A stretch of 64,000 nucleotides of DNA from Butyriboletus loyo (GCA_038093515.1 JBBPSI010000106.1:24629-88628), one strand, 5' to 3'; counted from the stretch's first letter, positions 24,458 through 37,189 are shown. Numbers and translations are program-made. Notes: generated by a model from the sequence alone, not told the origin.

Positions 24458-25347
24458 ATGTCGTCCAACTCGAGTTGGGTCCTAGATGAAGACGCTCAGA
24501 GGTGCTGGATTCAAGGTGTCATCATCAGTTCTATCGCATACGGCATTACCGTCGCCCTATACTCCTTGTCCTGCCATCTGCTCGTTCGCGGGAAAAACCG
24601 TATGGAATTCAAGAAACGGTTGCTTCTGCTAATTTATATCACCGTCGCCTTCGTCCTCGGTACTCTCTTCATGATCGCACTCGCAGTATTCACCCAGATG
24701 GCGTTCATCGGCGATCATAATTATCTGGGTGGTCCAAGCGCATTTGAGAACCATATGTTCTCGATCCATGTAAACGATGCGTGCAACGCGGCGTTTGTTC
24801 TATCCAACTGGCTGTCCGACGCTCTAGTGGTCAGTTGGCATCGAATTGGACGGTCTACTGAACGACTTATCAAAAGGTCAGGTGTGGCGCTTCAAAGTCA
24901 TTTATCAGGAATGCGGGGTCCCTATCTGGATCGTGATGCTCTTCCCTTGCCTGGTGCTCGCAGGGTCGGTGGGTCAGTACCTTGAGTCATTATAAACTTG
25001 TGAGAAGGCTTGACACACGCTACAAAAATGCAGCGTTGGGGATAATGTTTCTCATTCAAGCCTCGACCGCAAATCCCTATGTCACGAACAATATCAACTT
25101 TACGCTGCCTTATCTCGGCCTGTCCCTCGCTTTAAACGTCGTCCTTACCATTTCCATCGTCCTCCGTTTGTTGATCATCAGACATCGGATCGTCTCTGTA
25201 CTGGGCCCCAAATACAGGACACAATACACGTCAGTTGTTGCGATGACCATCGAATCCGCTGCGATCTACTCTGGGTTGAGTTGGCCCCGGGGCAGTTTAC
25301 CTCTGCTGGCGCCTCGGTTACGGTGGCAAATGCTGGGAAAATGGTAA
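24458..25347 (+). pseudogene. Seven-helix membrane protein, truncated copy 1
   Basis: First of four copies of a basidiomycete seven-helix membrane protein. It has lost 15 bases near the N-terminus (residues TLFSE in the others) in frame. About 230 bases between helix 6 and the tail are missing, so helix 7 is gone and the tail is read out of frame to a stop at 25345. Splice sites for exons 1-3 match the intact copies. Probably non-functional. Confidence 0.75.
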
Positions 25348-27298
25348 AGAACGTTAGTGGGGATGCAGCGTAGCGTCTGAAGTCCTCTATACCCACTGTC
25401 GGTCCCGAGCAGATTCCCATAGTTTTATTGTATTCATCGGAATAGGGGCGTACTGACGAGTATAGGACTTACTCGTCCATCTATCTAGTTCGTGTTCCCT
25501 CACACTTGTGAACCGACCCGCCTGCCTCGTGTAAAGCACTCATGATCATGGTGATTCCTGGCTTCCAATATTCGCGTGAGGCTCCTAGGACCGTTCGAGC
25601 GTGAACGTTGGTTTGTATTTTGGTAGATCGTGATTGGTGGATCATTCCGGTGGTACCATTGCACTATTACCTATTCAAGGCATTGGAGGTCGCTGCACAA
25701 GTTTGTTGTGGCCAAAAGCGAGTACACTTGAACACCAATGATGGTCTGCAAAATATAACATGTGGTCACGGTGCAAAACCACCAAGCTATGGGGCTATTT
25801 GGTTGTCGGTGGCTTTTGGCCTCAAACACCAAATCAACACGTCGGACTTTGTGATACGCAGCTCCTAGCCATTTCGGCGGGATGCCGGTGGTTGGGAAGA
25901 ATTTACTGTAAAATCAACCCACCCTCAAAGAGATATTTACTGAAAAGTCAACCCCTCCCCCCCTCAACGGATTATTTGTTACCAGCGGTGGAACTACCGA
26001 GCACGAGCACCCTCAGCTGAGTCAATTTGATGACCACAAACTTATCTGCAAGTAGCTGTCTGACACAGATAGCGAGTGGCTTCGATGTCGTGTGTCGACA
26101 TTGCCTGCCGTGCGATTTCGATCTTCTCAAAAGTTTATTGGCTACTATGAGATGCATGACACGTCGAAATGCATATACTTGCAATATTTGATTCTCTCAA
26201 CCCATGACGGCTTATTCAGGTGAATAATACGTAGATTTCATTTTGGTGGATTATCAGCGATTTTTTACAAGGGTTATTCTATTACTCTCGAATTTCGTCA
26301 GCGGAAGGTCGTTCCAATCGGTCGTTTTACGTGTACATGCCGCATATCACCATTCTAACTCCTTACTCATGATGTGTGACCGGGGCACCGCCGAAGTCGA
26401 AACAAATGACGCCGTTAATAACGTACTTCGCGTGTGGCATCAACGTATCCGTGACGAGAAGGTGCCAGTGCCCACAAGCACTAGTAAGTAACTATCGCCC
26501 CCGCAGCAAAATAATCAGTAAATTCCTCCCACAGCCCTCACAACCACACTTATGGGATCGGAAATACACAGACTACTCTATACCTCTACTACAGTAAACT
26601 GCACATTGTTCTGTTTTTTTTTCTGTCTTTTCTGCTGTGAAACAAGAGATGTACCAAAATTTAGGGGCCTATTCGAGTCCAACAAAAGATTCTGTCACGC
26701 TTGGGTTACCCTGAACTGTTTAGACCTTTCTAGAACCGTACTACGACGTTATGCTATTCGGTCCTGTAATTGTCAGATACCCCCCTGGTAGCGTAGTCCA
26801 TGACTTGCAAGTGTCAGATGTAAAAAAGTTCCATATCAGCTTTTGCACATGAACAGTTTTACATTTCATTCGGAACGCAACATTATCTCGATACCCATTT
26901 CTCTTTGGTACATAGTATGAATACACTATCACACAGCTCCTGTAAATTTTGTGGGTCTCTAGAGTGTCGAGAATGAATCGTTTTGTAAGATTTACATTGC
27001 AGTAGACATTTTCACTTAGGTGTGCGGACGATTCTTTGTCGAGAAACCGAAGCTACCGTGGGACCCCACGGATCTGTGAGGTAATAGAAAAATCAACGTT
27101 TCAACTCCAAGGCTAAATCGGGATTCATAACGGAAAAGTGGAACCAAACGAATTCCGCTTCAGGTCCACTAGGGCGATAAAGTAAGTGACAGAGGTCCCC
27201 ATGTTCGGTGCACTGGTTTCAATTCGCAGCAGGTTATCAGCCAGGCCGCACTAAGTCATGCCCTTCCCTCACCGATCTTACTTGCCTGCCTACTCGAC
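25348..27298. other. AT-rich intergenic region with a short repeat
   Basis: No gene supported in nearly 2 kb. Two near-identical tracts (ATTTACTG-AAAA-TCAACCC) sit at about 25907 and 25934. A segment at 26368-26426 resembles 28865-28920 near the membrane-protein pseudogene. Bases 25465-25505 resemble 40828-40868. The last 100 bases match the promoters of the other seven-helix genes. Confidence 0.4.
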
Positions 27299-28501
27299 AT
27301 GTCGTCCAACTCGAGTTGGGTCCCAGACGAAAGCGCTCAGACCCTCTTCTCTGAGAGGGCCTGGCTTCAAGGCGTCATTATCAGCTCCATTGCCTACGGG
27401 ATCACCGTCTCGCTATACTTCTTATCCTTCCATCTACTCGTGCGCGAAAAAAACCGTATGGAATTCAAGAAACGACTACCTCTGCTGATTTATATCACCA
27501 TCTCCTTCATTTTCGGTACTATCTTCATGGTCACACTTGCAGCATTCACCCAGATGGCGTTCATCGACGATCGTAATTATCCGGGCGGTCCAAATGCGTT
27601 CGAGAACAACATGTTCTCGATCCCTATAGACGACGCGGGCAACGCAACGTTTGTTCTGTCCAACTGGTTTTCTGACGCTTTAGTGGTCAGTTAGCATCGA
27701 ATTGGACGGTCAAGTCAACAATTTACCATGATGTCAGGTATGGCGCTTCAAAGTCATTTATCAAAAATGCCGAGTCCCTCTCTGGATCGTGATGCTCTTC
27801 CCTTGCTTGATGCTCACAGGGTCGGTGGGTCAGTAGAGTTCTTTTCTAAGCTTGCGAGGAGGCTTAACAGCCCGAAATACAGCCATGGGAATATTGTTCC
27901 TCATTCAAGTTTCGACCACAAATCCCTATGTCACGAACAATATCAACTATACGCTGCCTTATCTCGGCCTGTCCCTTGCCTTGAACATCATTCTCACCAT
28001 TGCTATCGTTCTCCGCTTAATGCTTTTAAGATATCGCATCGTTTCGGTGCTGGGCCCCAAATACGGGACGCAGTACACGTCAATCGCTGCGATGATCGTT
28101 GAATCTGCCGCACTCTACTCCACCGTTTCTATCGCTTTTCTCATCCTGTTCGGGATCGGAAACGCAGTTTCGCAGGTGTTCCTACAGTCCATGAACCAAA
28201 TCCAGGTTTGGCTTGCTTGGAATGCCTGTCATCTTTTTCTCATCCCTCATTACAGACAATCGCCACTCTATTAATCGTGTTCCGCGTTGCGCAGGGCAAA
28301 GGATGGACCGAGGAGACTGCTGCACGTGTGATGACAGCTCAGAGGTCGTCGCCAAACTTGGAGTTCAACAAGAGGCGGTCTACCTCAGCTGGCGCTTCCC
28401 TTACGCTAGCAAGTTCTGGGGGAACGGTAAAGAGCGATGGTAGGGAATTCCAAGGCAGTCCGCGTTCAAACAACTTTGCCATGATATCGAATCCAGCGTA
28501 G
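27299..28501 (+). CDS. Seven-helix membrane protein, copy 2 (348 aa)
   Basis: Orphan polytopic membrane protein of a type common in Agaricomycetes, with receptor-like topology but no assigned ligand. Exons 27299-27685, 27738-27828, 27883-28205, 28256-28501; all phases agree. Hydrophobic helices are visible in order: GVIISSIAYGITVSLYFLSF, LLIYITISFIFGTIFMVTL, the NATFVLSNWFSDALVV region, the IVMLFPCLMLTG region, LGLSLALNIILTIAIVL, SAALYSTVSIAFLILFG and TIATLLIVFRVA. The loop DDRNYPGGPNAFENNMFSIP is strongly conserved between copies. The Ser/Thr-rich cytosolic tail is the most variable part. Start at 27299 because the ATG and the upstream 100 bases are conserved in all copies. Confidence 0.85.
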
Positions 28502-28868
28502 TATCGGAAGTTCAATGTCTATACCCCCTGAGACCCAATGTCGGTCCTGAGCAGACTTGGCCGTAATCTCATTGCACTTATCGAGTCAGACGACAGTGTA
28601 ACTACATATTAAGTTTGTAAGATCTGAATCATCCCACAGCGCTGGAAAGTACGGGAGAGGGGCGACCGATTGAGTCACCCAGATTATCCAGCTGCGTCGT
28701 GATAAATAATATTCCCAGCCTACGTTACTTAGTATCAATCAGGCACTTCGTAAATGATAAATATCCAACTCGAAGCTTATCCCAACTATGAAATTCACGG
28801 CGCGGGCTGTGACCATGCCCCAGGTTTGGTTTATTTATGGCATCTGACCATCCTGTCCTCCTGGTCAT

Positions 28869-29690
28869 GATCGTAATGTGACCGGGATTGCCGAAACGGC
28901 GCAAACGACGCCGTTGGTGGTCATCCGAGTCGTGTGCACGCCCCCCTCGACGTTACACTCAGTGTCTTCGGCACTCACCCCGAGTAAAGAGGTGCTTTGG
29001 ACTGACACGCTCATCAAAAGGCAGAGCATCCACCGCCTCCGTCGACAACACCAGTACATCGTGTTTGACGAGATACCGCTGCCTCCCCCTGTTAGTCGTC
29101 AATTGATCACGTACCCAATATTACTCGACTTGGTGGACGCTGCCGCATCCCCGGAGGACAGCGTCTTCGACAATGATGTCTCTGCACGCATGGCCCATAG
29201 CGATACCATCACGCCCGATGATAGGAGAGTGCGCATTACGCCCACCGTGAGTCACGGATCCGGACCTTCAGCGCTTCAGCCTCCGAGTCGGCTTATTTCT
29301 GACGCAAAAAAAAACGGAAAAACGACAACGATCATCCAGTTCCGTGCAATTGACTGGGGAATGGAAAATTACGAGCTCAACATGGATCTGACTTGCCGGA
29401 GTCCTTTGGTCAGGAGGGCCATTCTGGTTCTCTCCCACTGTATCGCGTCCACGACACAACTCCGTTGAATCTTCCTCCTCGCCAAACTTGGAGACGTTCA
29501 ACTTGGGAAGGGTCTTGTGACGTGGCACAGAAACTTTGGCTGTGCAACGGAAGAGGTGCTTTCATTTGAGCTCAGCTGCCTTCCTTGTCGGACTCCGGCG
29601 GTGATTTCAATTGCTTTGCGGAGCGGGTAGAAATCAAAGAACGCAGTATGCACGGGTACCTGGTGAGCACCTAGAACGGGATATCGATGA
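28869..29690 (+). pseudogene. Type II membrane protein, decayed copy
   Basis: Degenerate copy of the intact gene at 58369-59300. The cytosolic start and membrane helix are frameshifted, while the middle part (RQSIHRLRRQHQYIVFDEI, then a DDRRVRITPTV segment) is recognisable. The exon after the intron breaks after IIQFRAIDWGMENYEL. Several indels and stops follow. It lies just downstream of seven-helix copy 2, in the same order as in the intact block. Confidence 0.75.
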
Positions 29691-30159
29691 GATAATTCTT
29701 ATCGACGTTACAGTCATTCATATGGTGCAACTATTCGACCATGTGATGGCAGTAGCGCTCATTTCACGGCAAGCCCCTCGATACGCTCTGCCTCATAATC
29801 TGGGGTCTGGGTACGTGTGACGTCCGCTGATACCATATCAAAACAAATTGAACTTTCCGTCGTCTTCAATGTTGCAGAACATTGTGGCATGCAGAAAATT
29901 AGATGCGGCTTCGTCGGAACGTGTTAACGTGATGACGGACATGCGGAATTTGAATCTGATACCCTCAGTCGAGCATACACGTTTTCCGTAGCCATGACAC
30001 GTAGCCAGTCGATGGTATCTACCTTTCCTGTTCTACGTATTCGAGATCGATTAGCTGAAAGTCGGTGCACGGTGTTGACGCCGTCTCTGGCGAACCGAAC
30101 ACGGTTTGGTACCGTAGTATGTTAACTTTGTAACAACGCGTTGGACAGTATTACCATGC
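29691..30159. other. Intergenic
   Basis: About 470 bases with no supported feature; contains the ends of the preceding pseudogene and of the UstYa-like gene on the other strand. Confidence 0.4.
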
Positions 30160-30826
30160 TCAATTCCACTCTTTTGCCCACTCTAACCAGTTCTGATAAT
30201 TATCATCCAACGCAGTATAAACCTGTTGCCAGTCCCGGCAGACCAACGTATCGCCAACGCGATCGTTCTCGAAATCCTTCTCCATAAAGTCTCCGAGCTC
30301 AAGCGTGTCCGCAGCCTGACAAAGCAGCGTTTGCCGAAGGTAGTTGAAACAATGATGGAGATGACCGTAACCGGCGTAGGTGTCATTGCGGTCATTCAAC
30401 GCCCTTTGAATTGACCATAGGCAGTGGAAATGATGCCAGAATACTAGCGTGAACACCCTATGGTCTGGACCGAGGCGTGTACGACCAGCCTCTTTGGGTG
30501 CCATGACGAGCTCGTCCCACTCCATCTGAGCAATAGGATCAGTCCCGTTGAGCAGGAAATGCACGGTCTCGTGGAGAGTCATGGCGACCGGATCGTCGGT
30601 GATGTGGAAAGGTAGCTCGAGCGGGTAATCGGCGCCTCGATAGCTGTATCTTGCAGGCTCTGAGGGATTTGCTTGACGGAGGCGCGTCAGGGATAGTCCA
30701 GTGTGAATTACTCTTCTGAAGTGACTTACGCGCTGCTGGTTGCGACTCTGAGGTCCATTTATTGAAGCATCTCCAAGTTGTGAGGAGGATATTGAGGACG
30801 GCAAGGATTTTGTAGGTGAGGTTCAT
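30160..30826 (-). CDS. UstYa-like (DUF3328) oxidase, intact, 198 aa
   Basis: The only intact member of the repeated UstYa subgroup in this window. Exons 30826-30730 and 30659-30160 join in phase 1 over a 70-nt intron (donor GTAAGT). Residues about 5-20 form a membrane anchor (YKILAVLNILLTTW). Both family motifs are canonical: HHFHC and HLHHC, followed by FNYLRQTLLC and DTLVCRDWQQVY. Characterised relatives act on ribosomal peptides in ustiloxin-type pathways. It is divergent from a small secreted peptide gene (31437) with about 610 bases between them, an arrangement repeated through the region. Substrate unknown; the neighbouring peptide is the obvious candidate but this is inference. Confidence 0.85.
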
Positions 30827-31436
30827 CTCGGGCGATGACTGTAGAACGCAGGGCAAAGTGGAACTTTGGTATCTCAGGCTCTGCGATGGGGGTTGAGCTT
30901 ATCGTTACTGTTGACTCATTTGTGGAACGACTTCCCTTTCTCGTGGCAAATCTTTGAAAATCCTTTTGGAAACGGTCACACCTGTGCGCATCAGAAGAAA
31001 CTCGTCTCACTGGCGAGTCCATCAATTGTTGCAGAAGAAAGGACAACGCCTTTCCATGGATTCGGATAACAACTCGCCGAGCTGCACTGCACTAATGGGT
31101 GGTTTCACATCAGAAATTGAACGGTACCTGTTGATGGTGACCAATATTAACGTCGGATGTTTGAACCCTTCGTCAGTTTTCCGGTGTCATACTGCGTAAT
31201 CCTACATCAATCCAGACCTTCAGGTCCCACTGCGAAAACGGGTAAGCCCTGAAGGGCATTGTGATGATTGTGCGGGAAGTTCTTCACGCGAGCTTACATT
31301 AATCGGGAGTTAGCACAATTAATGATGTCCGCTCTACATCCCAGGGCGTAATTATACTTTGTATGTACCCTGAATCATGAATGTCCCACGCAGGCTGATA
31401 ATTTGAATCTCCTCCGATGATACGTGCGCATGTGCC
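30827..31436. promoter_or_regulatory. Shared intergenic region between peptide P3 and UstYa-like gene
   Basis: About 610 bases that should drive both divergent genes. Parts are conserved in the other module copies (for example 34560-34830, 36140-36430, 43545-43750 and 61740-62040), including the CGAGTTGTTAT and GATTTCTGACG-type stretches. Conservation here reflects duplication and need not mean regulatory constraint. Confidence 0.5.
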
Positions 31437-31610
31437 ATGAAGGACAAATCGTTACATCGGACAGACAAAACGTATTTCACGCGGCACTTGCTGCTAGTTT
31501 TTTGGTTTTGTGCACTCGCTTTCGCAGCGCCAGCAGACGTTGGGTCTTTGGACGATACTGATGTCAGTGAGAGACCGGTTCTCCACGCATATTTGACGAT
31601 CACCGTCTGA
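31437..31610 (+). CDS. Small secreted peptide, copy P3 (57 aa, changed start)
   Basis: Family peptide next to the intact UstYa-like gene. The ATG used by other copies is ACG here (ACAAAACGTATTTCAC), but an in-frame ATG 33 bases upstream keeps the ORF open, adding 11 residues before the hydrophobic core (LLLVFWFCALAFAAP). The mature part DVGSLDDTDVSERP ends with a tail related to that of other copies. Whether the longer N-terminus still acts as a signal peptide is uncertain, so this copy may be decaying. Confidence 0.4.
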   Translation: MKDKSLHRTDKTYFTRHLLLVFWFCALAFAAPADVGSLDDTDVSERPVLHAYLTITV

Positions 31611-33797
31611 CATTGCTTCTATCTTTTGTGGGAATTAGAACCACCAGGCGCCTAGTTAAGACTAGCAAGCAACTGGACTCGCCAACGTTCCAACTTTGGT
31701 TCACTTGTACTCAACGTTATTTAAATTTAAATTACAGCTGAATCTGACCGTAAAGCGTTGTGCAAACGAGCCACCTTTTTTTTTTGCCACGCCGATCAGA
31801 CTTTTGAACCTTGACCGCCCTCCGCCAGAGGACTCATACGTACGGGACACGATTCATGCATCATGTACGAAAATGCCAAATTGATGTTCAAATACAGCCA
31901 ACCTCGATAGACAAAATAGACTGACAGTCGTTCTGGTCGGCTCGGCAACTGAGGGTAAATGCAATGGAAGCAAGCCAATATGTACGTACATTGAACCTGA
32001 CTAGTCTGGGGCTGAACTCATCGAACATAGCCGGCGGCCGTGACGTGTGGAAAACATGGAATGGTCTCCACGAAACGTCAGAGCTGACGTACATTGAGGT
32101 GGGATTGCGGTGTTAACGCTCACTCTGCGACCTGTCCTGCATTTTCTTATAGTCAGGCTGAAATATCAGGCTAGTACCGCTACACGTTTTGCGTGTGCAT
32201 TTCCGATCGCATATCCGCTTGCAAGTTCCCCGCTTGAAAGTTGGCGCACACAAAGCATATTCTCAGCCACTTTCAACCACTACACACCATCCTGTCTCCC
32301 TCAAGGGCACGAGCCCATTTGCCTATAGCGTGCTCCAACACTCCATCCCAACGATACGACCAATGGTATGACGATTTGAACTTTCCAAGTATATCTCGTT
32401 CGGCTGTGCAACGGCGCGCATGCTCTCGCTTTCGATGTCTATCTCATATTGTCAAGACGTCCTTGACAACTGAACAGAACTTCCCCACGTGCGTCGACAT
32501 GAGTACGCCTTTACCTTTATTATCATATTGTCATGTACTACAAGTGCAGGCCATATTCATCGTTTCGAGCAAGCTGAACGTAACCGTGCCAGTGGACTGT
32601 GCACTGAGTCACCCCGCACCACTTTTAAAAGCGCAGGACAAACAAGTGTCCTTCCTGTTTATCGTCCGGTCTACCGTTGGTCCTATTTGGCCTTGCAAAT
32701 AGATAAGTGGCACTTACGAACGCACATACAACTCTGTTGTAGACTTTTGGTAGTGACTCGAACATCCTGTGAAGTTTGCAGGCACCCCCAAGGAGAGTTG
32801 TAACCCGGGGATGGCGACTTCGACGTTACGGAGTGGATCACGATCCATGTACTGCTTCACAGAGGCTCGAGTCGAGCGAGAATGATGATACATTTACGGT
32901 CTCACTTGGTGTTCGCGAACTGACTGGAGGTGTCAACTTAAGGAGCTGCGTACCCCCGGAACTAGGCATCCCGAGCATACGAGTCCCACGATTGGTGGAT
33001 GTTCACTGCCAACAAGTGAATTCGTTTCTCTTTGAAATTGGTGCGTGACGAGGCCATGTCATGAAATGGGAGAGTATGATCATCACTCATCTGATCGGGC
33101 TGCGATGTTGAGAGCGAGTCAAGGTGGAGGCGACGGATTTGCAAGCAACACAAGCAAGAAGAAGGAAGCACTCACGCTCGAAACGTCGTGCCGCGTCATG
33201 GCCTGAGCTTTGGAGCTCAACTGAAGCGCACACAATCGCGCTTGGGGCGTCTCGTGCACGGGTGAGGGCATGCGTAGTACTACTCACTCCCCTATGCCTA
33301 TTCTTGGCATCCAGTCCACGGCGGGTCGGTGAGCTTGACGTGCCATCAGACTCATGTCGAATGAGGCGCTGCCGCCGTGTTTTCCATGTTATCTGGCACT
33401 CACTTTGCGGCAATGGGTTTAATCTGGGTGCACGATGAGGGAACACAAACTATTGATCAGTACGAAACAAGTAATAAGTGTAGAGTATAGCTTACCTCCA
33501 GTCGAGCATGTACGAGACCGGAGGAAAGTGGAGCAAGGCAACGCATCGAGAGAAGAGTACAGTGTCCGAACAAGGATATGTATTAATAATCAATGTAAAA
33601 GTGGTTTAACGGTCTTTGGTTCGCTGTAGACAACTCCGAGTAGAACCAGAGTCGAGCATTCCAGCCCACGCCCAACATTCTATCACGCTCTGGAAGCGGG
33701 AAAGAGTCATCTGAGTCCTATTAACTAAGGCGGACTGAAAATCTAATCACTCACAAGAAGTAGAAACCATGTCATAGACTCATAGGGCGATCGTAGA
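31611..33797. other. Repeat-rich stretch without supported gene
   Basis: Contains a segment at about 32030-32260 (GACGTGTGGAAAAC, GAGGTGGGATTGC) that recurs at about 42060, 46935 and 62690. A second segment at 32935-33290 (ATACGAGTCCCACGATTG, AAACGTCGTGCCGCGTCATG) recurs at 42455-42800. Open frames in the two copies do not correspond well, so I call no gene. The last 160 bases belong to the module copy with peptide P4. Confidence 0.5.
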
Positions 33798-33926
33798 TCA
33801 TTCGAGGGAACGTGGCCCCGCGCCGATAGGGAGAGGGTTCGCTCTAATTTGGGGTACGCCTATTGGTGCAGCGAGAGCTAGTGCACAAAGCCAAAAAACG
33901 ACGAGAAAAGGCCGCGAGAAATGCAT
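33798..33926 (-). CDS. Small secreted peptide, copy P4 (42 aa)
   Basis: Starts at the conserved ATG (ACAGAATGCATTTC on the minus strand). The signal peptide is well kept (FLVVFWLCALALAAP). The mature part is unlike the other copies (IGVPQIRANPLPIGAGPRS) and is Pro/Arg-rich rather than acidic, and it ends before the usual tail. The UstYa partner is missing; only intergenic sequence remains at 34560-34830. Confidence 0.45.
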   Translation of the reverse strand: MHFSRPFLVVFWLCALALAAPIGVPQIRANPLPIGAGPRSLE

Positions 33927-34559
33927 TCTGTCTGTGCAATGTAGGAATAGAATAGTTAATAGTTATGCTTTGTCCTTCACACTCATCATTGAAGGATCAC
34001 CCACCAATTACTTTGAGAGAGTAAGAACGAAAGAAGAAGAAGAAAGAGGTGTGCTGTGGCAAGGAAAGCTGCTGGCGTTGTCGTTTTATCAGTCTCTCTG
34101 GGACTGCATCGGCTGCATCGCCCTGGACAGGTTCGGACGTAGATCAGTCACCAAAGTGCTAGATCCTGGGCGGTGCAAGCTCGCGGGGAGATCTTCCCGC
34201 ACAGATATCAGAATGCGCTTCAAAGCCTGCCTCGAACCTCCAGTAGACTTGATTAGTAGTGTACGGTCAAAATGGGGGATGAAGTTAATTTACACTTGCT
34301 AATTAACCCCTGTAAATTTGCTGACCCACTTTTGTAAATTAGGGTAAATTAGGAGCAACAAAGTGCCAGCACCCCCTAAGTATATAGCAGTGCTAGCCAA
34401 GTACTAGCCAAGTACTACTAGCGCCACACTGATCAGGGGTGACGGCCGGTGACAAGCGTGTGAGGCCGTCGGCTTTATTTTGGTAGAAGCGCTTGGTGCA
34501 GGCAGGGGATCCGTGCAGGCCCTTCTAGTGTATTACGTTAGAATATGAAACCGGAGAAA

Positions 34560-34830
34560 AGATCGAGGTTCAAACATATATCATGATGAGAGCTATTGAA
34601 TTCATAATCAACCGATCCATTTCTGACGAAAACCGAGCTGATACTACTTGTGTGGCTCAGCAAATTATTATCTGTACGCAGAAAGGTGTCCTTTCTTCTG
34701 CGACCATTGATGCGCTCGCCGAAGCGGCGCGTTTCTTCCGACGGCATAGGACGACCTATTGTTTGAAGGACCACTGCCAATTTTCAAAATCATCGCCACG
34801 AGCAGGGAAATTATTCCATAAATAGTCTAG
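34560..34830 (+). repeat. Module intergenic remnant without UstYa gene
   Basis: Shows the conserved series of stretches found upstream of UstYa copies (AATCAACCGATCCATTTCTG, then GTCCTTTCTTCTGCGACC). Nothing resembling UstYa exon 1 follows, so this copy ends here. The bases just before it (34280-34360) hold short TAAATT/AATTTA repeats. Confidence 0.5.
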
Positions 34831-35330
34831 AACGCTGATCGCGAGCTATATAAATGTTTTAGAGATCGTTCATGACGAAAACGACCACCTTCGCCCCGTC
34901 ATCGATTTTGCGGCGTTGACCAGATGTTGGAACAATTCAGAGCTTGTCACTGTATGTGGATAGAATTGGTCGTTGGCACGATTGTATGGTTGTAACTTTA
35001 TCGAAGGAAGGAGGGGGAGCAAGCCGTACGTGATTTTGAAAGGTGATGATTCTGCATTATGCAGGACGACATTGTGGTCGTTATATTTGAACCTCGGATG
35101 TCAATTTAAATGTCCTGGACGGGGACGGTGTGCAGTCATTCGAGCAGAACTACCACAGCGCAGGAACGAATCCATATTTATGCCAGTGGAACAATAGTGT
35201 CACAATGAAACGAGTGTCGCATATTCTGTCACAGAGGCTACTAGGCAACCATGCCACGGCACCGATTTCGATTCAAAAGATTGATGAACGTGGCAGAAAA
35301 GTGGTGTAATGATTTGCGGTGGGCCGGGAA
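34831..35330. other. Intergenic, nothing recognised
   Basis: 500 bases with only short open frames and no match to the repeats I tracked. Confidence 0.4.
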
Positions 35331-35470
35331 TTAATAACTCTGAGTAGAGCCTAAGTCAACCATTGCAGACTACGCGCAACGTTCCGCTGCACGCCTGAAG
35401 CGGCCGCCGTCGCTCAAGCCCTCACTAAGCACCTGCTGCACCTAATCGCCCACAAAAAATAGATGTCATG

Positions 35471-35641
35471 TCAAAGGGCAATCATCAAACATTGGAGGTG
35501 AATCGGTCCCTCACCGAGACTGCTATCCTCCAAAAAAACAGAATTGGCCCCATCAGTAGATCCTATGTTCTCTGGCGCAGCGAGAGCTAGTGCGCAAAGC
35601 CAAAAAACAAAAACCATGAGAACGCCCCGCACGAAATGCAT
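35471..35641 (-). CDS. Small secreted peptide, copy P5 (56 aa)
   Basis: The longest copy with a normal ATG. Signal peptide with a small insertion (VLMVFVFWLCALALAAP). The mature part carries an extra hydrophobic patch (ANSVFLEDSSLGEGP), then the family tail with the conserved Cys (HLQCLMIAL). Two homopolymer runs in the gene leave the frame open. Partner: the UstYa pseudogene at 36430-36880. Confidence 0.5.
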   Translation of the reverse strand: MHFVRGVLMVFVFWLCALALAAPENIGSTDGANSVFLEDSSLGEGPIHLQCLMIAL

Positions 35642-36429
35642 TGTACCTGTGAAAGGTAATAATGATTAGCCTCTGATGCTCACATGGATCATTGGAGAAT
35701 TACCCATCGATTGTTTTGATGGACCAAGGAAAAAACAAGGTAGATGCTGTATATCGGGGCGAGGAGACTCGCCGCTGGCCATTTTATCGGTTTTCGTGTG
35801 ACATTATAATAGGACCGCGGGCGGACCCGAAGATAGACCGAATGTAGAAAAGCTAACTTCCGATCTGCGCGAGGGGGTAGAACTTCCCGCACAAATATCG
35901 GAATGCGCTTCAAAGCCTACCCAGTTCCTCGCCAGGACTTGATCGACGTGTTATAGTAGACTTTCACATAATGCAGTGTCAGGGAGTTGCACTCCAGTCC
36001 TCTCCCAGCCAAAACGCAGCACAAATCTCGTAGTGCATCAACTTTTGTTGCTCCCGACGCTGTGCACTATGAGAGCGTCACCGTATTATGGAGAACTTAG
36101 GCCACCGGAGAACCGAAGACCCGAACATCATGCTGACAAGAGATTGCATTAGTCACCAACGGGTCGATTTCTGACGAAACTACCCAAGCTATGCGGCACG
36201 GCGTGTTGTTGTCTGTCTGTTGAATGGCGCTGACCTTTCCTCTGCAACCGTTGATGAGCTTGCCCAGAGCAGCGAGGTTCTTTTGATGGAACAGGTACGA
36301 CCAACGGACTACCGTGGATTTGTCACGAGCAGTTCCGTAAATGAGTCAACAATGACGATAGGCTCAGGGCTCAGCCTCCCCGCAGAGCCCGAGATATCAA
36401 AGTTCCACTGCGCAGTGCCCTGCGCACAC

Positions 36430-36880
36430 AGACCTCGTCTGAGATAAACCCTCCTTACAAAATTCTTTCCCTGCTCGATCTCCTCGTTACGGTTTGGAGA
36501 CACCTCAATAAATGGACCTCAGAGTCGCAACCAGTAGCTCGTAAGCTACCCCACAGGACTGAAGCATCCACTCACCTCCATCATGCATTCCCTGAAGAGG
36601 CTGGTCGTACGCGTCTTGGTCCAGAATGGCGTTCACGTTGGTATTCCGGCATCATTTCCACTGCCTGTGGTCAATTCAGAGGGCGTTGATACCTACACTG
36701 CTACGATCATCTGCACCATTGTTTCAACTACCTTCAGCAAACGCTGCTGTGTCGGGCTGTGGACACGCCTGAACTCAGAGACTCTATGGAGTGTGATTTC
36801 GAAAATGATCGTGTTGGGGATACGCTGGTCTGCCGGGACTGGTAACATGAGAATTGCCAGTAGTCCGATAGGGTGGGCGG
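36430..36880 (+). pseudogene. UstYa-like pseudogene U2, internally deleted
   Basis: Exon 1 has ATG changed to ATA (GAGATAAACC against GAGATGAACC in the intact gene); LLVTVWRHLNKWTSESQ follows. The middle of the protein, including GADYPLELPFHITDD, is deleted. The HLHHCFNYLQQTLLC and NDRVGDTLVCRDW segments remain in scattered frames with stops. Confidence 0.75.
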
Positions 36881-37189
36881 ATGAGCGGAATTTAAGCCCG
36901 GAATGGTGTACCCGACATACTGTTGGCGAGGACCGTCGCGTCTATCGACGGTTTACCTCATGGATGGATTGATCACCAGTCTAGCTGACAGGATGACTCG
37001 GTACTGTACCAAATTGTGTTCGGTTCGCTGGAGTGAGTACCGTCAGACCTGAGAGGCAGTTTTAGCCGATCGCTGAAACCCTGGGAATTTATGTGTACAC
37101 AACTCAACTGTTCAGCGCCAGCAACTGGGAGGAGACTATCCTCATTACCAGTGAAAGCAACCTGTGCCCACGTTGACCCAGAACTGGCA

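Noticed and set aside
25907..25975. Minisatellite
   Set aside because: Only two imperfect units are present.
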